DNA of 5,212 bases. It comes from Acidobacteriota bacterium (GTDB lineage Bacteria > Acidobacteriota > Vicinamibacteria > Vicinamibacterales > CAVVIG01). The stretch covers positions 1 through 5,212 of the forward strand of contig QHWL01000165.1 of NCBI GenBank assembly GCA_003222555.1, read 5' to 3'. Each line of letters starts with the position of its first letter. Position 1 is the first letter of the stretch. Made by a program: the position numbers and the translations under genes. The notes under the pieces were generated by a model. That model worked only from the letters and a program-made list of their open reading frames with translations, was not told the DNA's origin and ran no database searches. Below are positions 1 to 5,212 of this stretch, piece by piece.

Positions 1-2020
1 CCAACACGGCCAAGACGCCGCGGTCGCGCCGGTGGCGGATGAGCCGGCCCAGACCCTGCTGCAGGGTAAGGATGGCCAGCGGCACCTGATACTCGTCGAA
101 CGGCTCGCCGCCCCTGGCCCGGATGGCGTCGATCCGCGCCGCCGTAATCGGATCGCCGGGCGAGGCGAACGGCAGCTTGTCGACGATGACGCAGCTCAAC
201 GCGTCGCCGACGACGTCGACGCCCTGCCAGAAGCTGGCCGTGGCAAACAGCACGGAGTGCGGCGTCTGACGGAACTGCTTGAGTAACTGCGAGCGCGGCG
301 CCGTCCCTTGCACGAGAATTGGATAGTCGAGGGCCATCTCGGCGATGGCCTGGACGTCGCGCAGCGTCGCGTAACTGGTGAACAGCACGAAGGCCCGGCC
401 GCGTGAGCGTTTGAGGATCTCGATGACCTCGCGTCCGGCGGCCATCGCAAACTCCGGCGAGCGCGGATCGGGCATGCGTGGCGGCAGATACAGGAGGGCC
501 TGCTGCGCAAAGTCGAATTCGGACTTGAGCCGCACTTGGTCGGCGCCGGCGATGCCGAGCCGGTCGCGGATGTAGTCGAACCGGCCGTCGACGGTGAGCG
601 TCGCCGAGGTGAGGACCGTCGTCCGCATGCGGTCGAACAAGAGCTCGCGCACAATCTTGGAGACGTCAATCGGCGAGGCGCGCAGAAAGATGCCGCGGCC
701 GCGAAACTCGACGAAGTACACGTAATCGGGATCGCCCGCGCGCAGCAGAAACCGCAGCTCGTCGCGCAGCGCGCCGGCGCGGCGGGCGAGCGCGGCGATC
801 TCCTCGGCGTCTCCGGCGCCTTCCTCCGGGTCTCCCGCTCGCGGCGGCTTTTTCAGCAGCGCCAGGGTCGATTCGACAGTGTCGAGAGCGCCCGTCAGAT
901 ACGCGGCGGCCTCGCCCGCGTGAGCGAGCGAGGCCTCGGTGGCGCGCACACGCTCTTCCCGTGCGAGCGCCGGGCTCCATCTCTTGTCCCGCGCGCCATC
1001 GCCCGAACGGTGCGCGGAGGCGAGCGCGTTGAAGAACGCGCGCGCGCGGTCGCGCAGCTTTTCGATCGCCTTCGCGATGTCGTCGCGGGACTGGCGGTCG
1101 TCCACGTCAGTATTCACTCGTGGAGAGCCCCGTCCACGACCGCCGCCGCTCTTGCGATCGACCAATCTCGGGGCGACGAGCCGCTCCAGGTCGCGCGCAA
1201 GCTCCTCGACGCGATAGGTGCTCGCGCTGAAGCCGAAATACTGCGTCGCGATGTCCTCGAGCTGATGCGCTTCGTCGACGATCGCATTGCTGCACGCGGG
1301 AATGACTTCGCCGAAGGCGTTCTGTCGCACGGCCAGGTCCGCGCACAGCAAGTGATGGTTGACGATGACCACGTCGGCCGCCGCCGCGCGCTGGCGCATG
1401 CGCGTCACGAAGCAGTCGTCGTACCGAGGACACTTTGTGCCGAGGCACGTTTCGGCGGTCGCCGAGACTTCGCTCCAGAACGGAAGATCCTCCGGCAGAT
1501 CGTCGAGCTCCCCCCGGTCACCGGTCTCGGTTCGCCGAGACCATTCGCCGATGATCGGCAGAAAGACGTCAGCACCGATTGGGGTGGTTCTCTCGTTGAG
1601 TTGATCGAGGCGATGCAGGCACAGATAGTTCGCGCGCCCCTTCATGTAGGTCGCCGTGAAGGGGATGCCGAGCGCGTCGCGCAGTGCGGGGATGTCCTTG
1701 AAGAAAATCTGCTCCTGCAGGGTTTTCGTGCCCGTCGAGATGAGCACGCGTTGACGGCTCAGGAGCGCGGGGACGAGATAGGCGAGCGTCTTCCCCGTGC
1801 CGGTTCCCGCCTCCGCGAGGAGGACGCCGCCGCTTTCGAACACTCGCGCGACGGCGGCCGCCATTTCGACCTGGCCCGCGCGCGGCTCGAAATCCGTCAC
1901 CGCGCGGACCAGTTCGCCATCGGCGGCAAACACCGCGACGACGCGTTCGCCGAGCGTGGTCTCGGCGGTCGTGCGGGCCTTGGGGCCTGCTACTCGGGGT
2001 ATAGAGGGAACTTCCGGCAC
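1..2020 (-). CDS. dinG: DinG/YoaA-family ATP-dependent iron-sulfur DNA helicase (C-terminus cut by window edge)
   Basis: This is a superfamily 2 helicase of the XPD/DinG group, expected to unwind DNA 5'->3' during repair or replication in the cytoplasm. I translated the reverse strand by hand; it is open for 673 codons from a GTG at 2020 to the left edge. Visible are a Q-motif-like segment (FEPRAGQ, about residues 43-49), Walker [10 protein letters not shown] (70-78, Lys77), four cysteines at 134, 192, 197 and 203, an NHH motif (221-223), the DEAH box (249-252), TSATL (471-475), SFWQGVDV (596-603) and motif [10 protein letters not shown] (655-662). The spacing of the last three cysteines equals that known for the E. 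coli DinG Fe-S ligands (194, 199, 205). A Gly/Arg-rich linker lies at about 290-299. The GTG at 2020 overlaps glyA by 31 bases and has GAGG ten bases upstream; a GTG at 1933 is the alternative. The ATG at 1864 would remove the Q motif. Only the last few dozen residues appear to be missing. The family call is firm; DinG versus YoaA subtype is not settled. Confidence 0.93.
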   Translation of the reverse strand, partial: MPEVPSIPRVAGPKARTTAETTLGERVVAVFAADGELVRAVTDFEPRAGQVEMAAAVARVFESGGVLLAEAGTGTGKTLAYLVPALLSRQRVLISTGTKTLQEQIFFKDIPALRDALGIPFTATYMKGRANYLCLHRLDQLNERTTPIGADVFLPIIGEWSRRTETGDRGELDDLPEDLPFWSEVSATAETCLGTKCPRYDDCFVTRMRQRAAAADVVIVNHHLLCADLAVRQNAFGEVIPACSNAIVDEAHQLEDIATQYFGFSASTYRVEELARDLERLVAPRLVDRKSGGGRGRGSPRVNTDVDDRQSRDDIAKAIEKLRDRARAFFNALASAHRSGDGARDKRWSPALAREERVRATEASLAHAGEAAAYLTGALDTVESTLALLKKPPRAGDPEEGAGDAEEIAALARRAGALRDELRFLLRAGDPDYVYFVEFRGRGIFLRASPIDVSKIVRELLFDRMRTTVLTSATLTVDGRFDYIRDRLGIAGADQVRLKSEFDFAQQALLYLPPRMPDPRSPEFAMAAGREVIEILKRSRGRAFVLFTSYATLRDVQAIAEMALDYPILVQGTAPRSQLLKQFRQTPHSVLFATASFWQGVDVVGDALSCVIVDKLPFASPGDPITAARIDAIRARGGEPFDEYQVPLAILTLQQGLGRLIRHRRDRGVLAVL

Positions 2021-3255
2021 AGCGTCTCGACCTCGGTGCGGATCATCCCGAGTGCGCGATCGTCTTCGGGCGTCTCGAGCGCGCGCGTGATGAGCTCGCC
2101 GATTATTTCCATTTCCCGATCGCGCATGCCGCGGGTCGTGACGGCCGGCGTTCCGATCCGGATCCCGCTGGCCACCAACGGCGGATTCCGATCGAAGGGA
2201 ATGGCGTTCTTGTTGACGGTGATGCCGGCTTTGCCGAGCGCCGCCTCGGCGAGCTTGCCGGTGACGCCGCGCGAGAAGACGTCGACGAGCATCAGATGAT
2301 TGTCGGTTCCGCCGCTCACGAGCCGGAAGCCCGCGGCCGACAGCACGCCGGCGAGCTTGGTCGCGTTCGCGACAATTTGCCGCTGGTAGACGGCGAACGC
2401 CGGCTCCGCTGCCTCCTTGAAGCACACCGCTTTGGCCGCGATGATGTGCACGAGGGGTCCGCCCTGTACGCCGGGAAACACGCTCTTATCGAGGTCCTTC
2501 GCGTACTGCTCCCTGCAGAGCACCATCCCGGCTCTTGGCCCCCGGAGCGTCTTGTGCGTCGTCGTCGTGACGAAATCGGAGTGTGGCACCGGGCTCGGAT
2601 GCAGGCCGGCGGCGACGAGCCCGGCGATATGCGCCATGTCGGTGACGACGGCTGCGCCGAAGCGCTCGCCGGCGGCGCGAATCCGCGCGAAGTCGATGAT
2701 GCGCGGGTACGCGCTGGCGCCGACCATGATCATCTTCGGCTTGTGCTCGTCGGCGAGCCGAGCCAGCTCGTCGTAGTCGATCCGCTCATCGTCCTTGCGA
2801 ACGCCGTACGGAACGATCGTGTACAACTTCCCGGAGAAATTCAGCGGGTGTCCGTGCGTCAGATGCCCGCCGTGCGACAGGTTCATGCCGAGAACGGTGT
2901 CGCCCGGCTTGAGCAGCGCGAAGTACACCGCCATGTTGGCCTGGGCGCCAGAATGGGGCTGCACGTTGGCGTGATCGGCGCCGAAGAGCGCCTTCGCGCG
3001 CGCGATCGCCGCGCGCTCGACGACGTCGACCCACTCGCAGCCGCCGTAATAGCGGCGGCCCGGATATCCTTCGGCATATTTGTTGGTGAAGACCGAGCCG
3101 GCCGCCTCGAGGATCGCGCGGCTCACGAAGTTCTCCGACGCGATGAGCTCGAGGCCGCTGTTCTGCCGGTGCAGCTCGTCGCGGATCGCCCCCGCGATTT
3201 CAGGATCGGCTTCGGCGAGCGTGCGCCAAAGGGGGACCGTTGTTTCGATGGCCAT
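1990..3255 (-). CDS. glyA: Serine hydroxymethyltransferase (glycine hydroxymethyltransferase)
   Basis: This cytoplasmic PLP enzyme converts serine and tetrahydrofolate to glycine and 5,10-methylene-tetrahydrofolate, the main source of one-carbon units for purine, thymidylate and methionine synthesis. The 421-residue length is normal for a bacterial SHMT (about 415-430). Diagnostic stretches are LIASEN (37-42), the [15 protein letters not shown] block (58-72), DMAHIAGL (206-213, with Asp206 and His209 expected at the PLP ring), TTTTHKT (230-236, with Lys235 as the Schiff-base lysine), PGVQGGP (261-267) and SGIRIGTPA (363-371, with Arg366 expected to bind the substrate carboxylate). No catalytic residue is missing. 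The ATG at 3255 gives a typical N-terminus and lies 5 bases after the rpiB stop. There is no clear Shine-Dalgarno, so translation is probably coupled to rpiB. The TAG stop is overlapped by the probable dinG start. rpiB-glyA adjacency is a recurrent bacterial arrangement, which supports both calls. Confidence 0.98.
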   Translation of the reverse strand: MAIETTVPLWRTLAEADPEIAGAIRDELHRQNSGLELIASENFVSRAILEAAGSVFTNKYAEGYPGRRYYGGCEWVDVVERAAIARAKALFGADHANVQPHSGAQANMAVYFALLKPGDTVLGMNLSHGGHLTHGHPLNFSGKLYTIVPYGVRKDDERIDYDELARLADEHKPKMIMVGASAYPRIIDFARIRAAGERFGAAVVTDMAHIAGLVAAGLHPSPVPHSDFVTTTTHKTLRGPRAGMVLCREQYAKDLDKSVFPGVQGGPLVHIIAAKAVCFKEAAEPAFAVYQRQIVANATKLAGVLSAAGFRLVSGGTDNHLMLVDVFSRGVTGKLAEAALGKAGITVNKNAIPFDRNPPLVASGIRIGTPAVTTRGMRDREMEIIGELITRALETPEDDRALGMIRTEVETLCRKFPLYPE

Positions 3256-3260
3256 GATGG

Positions 3261-3731
3261 CTAGGGCCGTTGCCGTTCCACCGCGGTGATTTGGTCGATT
3301 CGCCGCTGATGGCGGCCGCCGTCGAAAGGCGTCGTGAGCCAGAGTGTCAGAATCTCGTCGGCCAGGCCGCGTGCGACGATGCGCCCGCCCATCGACAGCA
3401 CGTTGGCGTCGTTATGTTGGCGCGACAGACGTGCCGTGTACAGATCGTTGCAAAGCGCCGCGCGAACGCCGTCAACTTTGTTGGCGGCGATCTGTTCGCC
3501 CTGGCCGCTGCCGCCGACGAGGATACCGCGATCGGCGTGGCCGTCGGCCACGGCGCGGGCGACGCCCACACAGATGGGTGGATAGTCGACCGGCACTTCG
3601 CTGTCCGTGCCGTGATCGTCGATGGCGTGGCCGAGCCGCTGCAAGGTTTGCTTCAAATATTCTTTCAGCAGGAAGCCCGCGTGATCGGCGCCGATGGCGA
3701 TGCGCACGAGTGGTGATTGTACTATGTTCAT
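3261..3731 (-). CDS. rpiB: Ribose-5-phosphate isomerase B (RpiB/LacAB family), Glu-base subtype
   Basis: RpiB interconverts ribose 5-phosphate and ribulose 5-phosphate in the non-oxidative pentose phosphate pathway. From the ATG at 3731 the protein has 156 residues; E. coli RpiB has about 149. Seen: GADHAG (14-19, Asp16 and His17), [11 protein letters not shown] (41-51), [16 protein letters not shown] (70-85), [15 protein letters not shown] (103-117). The cysteine of E. coli-type enzymes (CGTG) is replaced by Gly73, while Glu79 sits where Mycobacterium tuberculosis RpiB has its catalytic Glu75. I therefore infer the mycobacterial-like chemistry. The start is uncertain: a GTG at 3707 would begin the protein with [11 protein letters not shown], which matches family N-termini better (148 residues), and a TACAAT hexamer lies just upstream of it. 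Neither start has a Shine-Dalgarno. The frame stays open to an ATG at 3851, but those extra 40 residues are translated heptamer repeat and not part of the enzyme. It is the first gene of the rpiB-glyA-dinG run. Confidence 0.95.
   Translation of the reverse strand: MNIVQSPLVRIAIGADHAGFLLKEYLKQTLQRLGHAIDDHGTDSEVPVDYPPICVGVARAVADGHADRGILVGGSGQGEQIAANKVDGVRAALCNDLYTARLSRQHNDANVLSMGGRIVARGLADEILTLWLTTPFDGGRHQRRIDQITAVERQRP
3714..3731. promoter_or_regulatory. AT-rich spot with possible overlapping divergent -10 elements
   Basis: This is the only AT-rich stretch near the divergent starts. On the minus strand TACAAT (3721-3716) differs from the -10 consensus at one base. TTGAAC (3742-3737) lies 15 bases upstream of it, a weak -35 at a short spacing. 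If used, transcription would begin at about 3708-3709, almost exactly at the GTG (3707) alternative start of rpiB, giving a leaderless message. On the plus strand TACTAT (3720-3725) matches four of six -10 positions but has no recognisable -35; it would give rlmI a leader of about 90 bases through the heptamer array. This is motif reading by eye in a short region, so it is suggestive only. Confidence 0.25.
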
Positions 3732-3735
3732 GGCG

Positions 3736-3791
3736 GGTTCAAGGTTCAGAGTTCCAGGTTCGGGCGAACCATGAACGATGAACCCTGAACC
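3736..3791. repeat. Imperfect inverted repeat formed by opposed heptamers
   Basis: Four left heptamers face four right heptamers around the centre at 3763/3764. The innermost arms are GGTTCG (3757-3762) and CGAACC (3765-3770). The next pair matches at only four of seven positions, and the outer two pairs each match at six of seven. RNA or single-stranded DNA could fold into a long interrupted hairpin. It has no T-run and lies between divergent starts, so it does not look like an intrinsic terminator of either gene. Whether it folds or does anything in the cell is unknown. Confidence 0.6.
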
Positions 3792-3826
3792 CTGAACCCT
3801 GAACCCTGAACGATGAACCATGAACC
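3736..3826. repeat. Degenerate heptanucleotide tandem array, 13 units with an internal orientation switch
   Basis: The 91 bases divide into exactly 13 in-phase heptamers. The first four (3736-3763) are GGTTCNN-like: GGTTCAA, GGTTCAG, the divergent AGTTCCA, and GGTTCGG. The next nine (3764-3826) are the reverse-complement type, NTGAACC-like: mainly CTGAACC and ATGAACC, with variants ending in G and a first unit GCGAACC. The switch at 3763/3764 forms a small palindrome, and the four left units can pair with the first four right units. The array fills almost the whole gap between the rpiB and rlmI starts. The minus-strand reading through it gives a low-complexity peptide with repeated SGFRVQ and FRVQGSGF words, which is a translation artefact. 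Function unknown; similar arrays are familiar to me from acidobacterial intergenic regions, but I cannot verify this here. Confidence 0.9.
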
Positions 3827-4992
3827 CCGGACTGTTTCCCACCGTCACCATTTCCGCGCGAGGCGAGCAGCGGCTCAGGAGCGGCCACTTGTGGATTTAC
3901 CGCGCCGACGTGGCCGACGTGCGCGCGGAGGCCGGCGATCGCGTCGTGGTCCGAGATCCGCGCGGCCGCACGCTCGGTCACGCCCTCTTCAGCGATCGCT
4001 CGCAGATCGCGCTCCGTCTGTTGACGTTCGGTGAAGCGCCCGCAGACGATGCGCTGATCCGTCGCCGGGTCGAATCCGCGCTCGAGTTCCGGCAATCGCT
4101 CGCGATCGACGCAACCGCCTTTCGCCTCGTTCACGGCGAAGGAGATCTACTCCCGTCGCTTGTCGTCGACCGGTACGGCGACTACCTGGTTGTTCAGGCG
4201 CTCTCGCAGGGCATTGATCGGCTGCTCCCGATGATCGTGTCGACGTTGCAGGAGCTGGTCCACCCGAAGGGAATCCTCGCGCGCAACGATCCACGCGCCC
4301 GATTGCTCGAGGGTCTGGAGCAACGGGTAGACCTTCTTTCCGGCGAAGTGCCGGAGACGGTCGGCGTCCGCGAGGGCGGCATCGAGTACGACGTGGACCT
4401 CCGCCGCGGTCAAAAGACAGGCCTGTTTCTCGATCAGCGTGAGAATCGCGCGGCGGCCGTAATCTACGCCGGGGGACGGCTGCTCGATTGCTTCAGTTAC
4501 ACCGGCGGCTTCGCGCTCGCGCTGGGACGCCGGTGCCGGGAGACAATCGCCCTCGACGTGTCTGAAGAAGCGATTGCACGCGTCCGGCAGCACGCCGCTC
4601 GGAACGGCGTGGCGGTCGACGCGCGCGTCGGCAACGTCTTCGACGAGCTACGCGGCTTCGAGCGGCTGGGCGAACGGTTCGATGTCATCGTCCTGGATCC
4701 GCCGGCATTCGCGAAGAACAAGGCGGCGGTCGCCAAAGCCACGACGGGATACAAAGAGATCAACCTTCGCGCGCTGAAGCTGCTCAATCCGGGAGGGACG
4801 CTCGTTACCTGCAGCTGTTCCTACAACGTGAACGAGGCCACGTTCGCCGGAATCGTGCAGGACGCGGCCGTCGACGCGCAGGCGCGCGTCACGGTCGTCG
4901 AAAAGCGGATGCAGGGGCGCGATCATCCGGTCCTCCTCGGCGTTCCCGAGACCTATTACTTGAAATGCTTCATCCTTCGAAAGTTGCCGTGA
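3820..4992 (+). CDS. rlmI: RlmI-like 23S rRNA (cytosine-C5)-methyltransferase (PUA domain + SAM methyltransferase)
   Basis: This is a SAM-dependent methyltransferase of the RlmI/YccW family, whose E. coli member makes m5C at position 1962 of 23S rRNA. The 390-residue length is close to E. coli RlmI (396). An N-terminal PUA-type RNA-binding domain covers about residues 8-80 (SGHLWIYRADV at 21-31), followed by a linker domain with DLLPSLVVDRYGDYLVVQ (109-126). The Rossmann catalytic domain has GQKTGLFLDQREN (197-209), motif I LLDCFSYTGGFAL (221-233), ALDVS (244-248), the DPPAFAK motif (293-299) and TCSCS (330-334), whose cysteine is the expected nucleophile site. The ATG at 3820 lies in the last intergenic heptamer. 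A TGA at 3814 closes the frame just upstream, and no other standard start precedes the PUA core. There is no Shine-Dalgarno. The TGA stop overlaps the GTG of the next gene (GTGA). The exact rRNA target is inferred from the family only. Confidence 0.93.
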   Translation: MNPGLFPTVTISARGEQRLRSGHLWIYRADVADVRAEAGDRVVVRDPRGRTLGHALFSDRSQIALRLLTFGEAPADDALIRRRVESALEFRQSLAIDATAFRLVHGEGDLLPSLVVDRYGDYLVVQALSQGIDRLLPMIVSTLQELVHPKGILARNDPRARLLEGLEQRVDLLSGEVPETVGVREGGIEYDVDLRRGQKTGLFLDQRENRAAAVIYAGGRLLDCFSYTGGFALALGRRCRETIALDVSEEAIARVRQHAARNGVAVDARVGNVFDELRGFERLGERFDVIVLDPPAFAKNKAAVAKATTGYKEINLRALKLLNPGGTLVTCSCSYNVNEATFAGIVQDAAVDAQARVTVVEKRMQGRDHPVLLGVPETYYLKCFILRKLP

Positions 4993-5212
4993 AGCGCGAG
5001 CTGAAAACGGCTGGCCCGTCCGGCGGGGCGGTTCGATGCAAGTCGCTACTTCCGCGGCGACGCCAATCTCGGCTTCTACAACGTCGACACGGCGGTGGTC
5101 CGTGGCGTGGCCAAGGCGATCTACAGCACGCATGGGGACTGGAACGTCGACGAGGCGCTCCTGCTTGCCGACGCGCTGATCGAGGATCGTTTTCTCGAAG
5201 TGAAATTGGTCG
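4989..5212 (+). CDS. Putative AlkD-like DNA alkylation repair protein (N-terminal part, with an apparent frameshift; cut by window edge)
   Basis: The frame running from 5005 to the window end encodes RLARPAGRFDASRYFRGD, then LGFYNVDTAVVRGVAKAI, HGDWNVDEALLLADALIED and RFLEVKLV. The pattern YFRGD...FYNV...VRGVAK...ALLLADALI resembles the N-terminal helices of HEAT-like-repeat AlkD/DNA_alkylation glycosylases, which remove alkylated bases. That frame is closed by TGA at 5002-5004 and has no ATG, GTG or TTG before the conserved part. A GTG at 4989, overlapping the rlmI stop by four bases, starts VKRELK in another frame. Removing one A from the A4 run at 5004-5007 would join them into a continuous VKRELKRLARPAG, which looks like a normal family N-terminus. 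The uncorrected GTG frame is also open to the edge, but its product is Arg/Gln/Gly-rich and not protein-like. Either the assembly has an extra A or the gene is damaged near its start; a rare CTG start at 5011 is another option. The family call rests on about 65 residues without a search. Confidence 0.6.
   Translation, partial: MKRELKTAGPSGGAVRCKSLLPRRRQSRLLQRRHGGGPWRGQGDLQHAWGLERRRGAPACRRADRGSFSRSEIG

Noticed and set aside
536..2299. Long plus-strand open frame (587 codons) opposite the helicase and the end of glyA
   Set aside because: It is antisense to a helicase frame with every family motif intact. Its product is Arg/Ala/Gly-rich with no recognisable domain. Long shadow frames are common opposite GC-rich genes.
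2296..3264. Plus-strand open frame (322 codons) opposite glyA
   Set aside because: It mirrors the glyA codons, shows no domain, and the minus-strand glyA is unambiguous.
3736..3826. CRISPR array or integrase attachment site
   Set aside because: Units are only 7 bases long and directly adjacent with no spacers. No cas or integrase gene is nearby, and there is no tRNA end or flanking duplication.
3732..3851. N-terminal extension of rpiB to the ATG at 3851, and minus-strand frames beginning further right that read into the repeat
   Set aside because: The added residues are direct translation of the heptamer array (repeated SGFRVQ words) and have no counterpart in RpiB proteins. Part of the extension also lies antisense to the rlmI start.
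4989..5016. Programmed ribosomal frameshift in the alkD-like gene
   Set aside because: The A4 run lacks a recognised slippery heptamer, and I see no stimulatory Shine-Dalgarno or obvious downstream pseudoknot. A sequencing error, a mutation or an unusual start is simpler.
4648..5133. Minus-strand open frame opposite the end of rlmI and the alkD-like start
   Set aside because: It is antisense to well-supported coding sequence, with biased composition and no recognisable motif.
1..5212. A novel defence, mobile or biosynthetic system
   Set aside because: Every substantial coding stretch is assigned to a known housekeeping or repair family. No transposase, toxin-antitoxin, phage or secretion-related gene is visible. 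The DinG-like helicase is a standard chromosomal one, not clearly part of a type IV CRISPR or defence cluster.

Overview
The window is GC-rich bacterial chromosome carrying four complete or nearly complete housekeeping genes and the first part of a fifth. Codon third positions are strongly G/C-biased throughout. The gene order, the Glu-type RpiB and above all a degenerate heptanucleotide array (CTGAACC/ATGAACC type) in the only real intergenic gap suggest an acidobacterial genome, possibly of the Vicinamibacteria type. That placement is an inference from general familiarity, not from a search.

Minus strand, read from right to left: rpiB (ribose-5-phosphate isomerase B), then glyA (serine hydroxymethyltransferase) after a 5-base gap, then a DinG/XPD-family iron-sulfur helicase. 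The helicase most likely starts at a GTG inside the last codons of glyA and runs out of the left edge of the window. The tight spacing points to a single transcript. RpiB interconverts pentose phosphates and GlyA feeds the one-carbon pool, so the first two genes supply nucleotide precursors; the helicase acts on DNA structures during repair or replication.

Plus strand, read from left to right: an RlmI-like 23S rRNA (cytosine-C5) methyltransferase. A putative AlkD-type DNA alkylation repair protein follows, with a GTG start overlapping the rlmI stop (GTGA). Its conserved reading frame is offset by one base from that start; the break can be placed in an A4 run at 5004-5007, where one extra A would explain it. 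This gene is cut by the right edge.

The gap between the divergent rpiB and rlmI starts is almost entirely a 91-bp block of exactly 13 in-phase heptamers (3736-3826), four in one orientation and nine in the other. The last heptamer provides the ATG of rlmI. An AT-rich spot next to the array (about 3714-3731) contains the only promoter-like hexamers I could find. I see no RNA gene, CRISPR array, insertion sequence, phage gene or convincing new multi-gene system. The points worth checking are the heptamer array, the start codon it supplies, the alkD-like frameshift and the start choice of rpiB.
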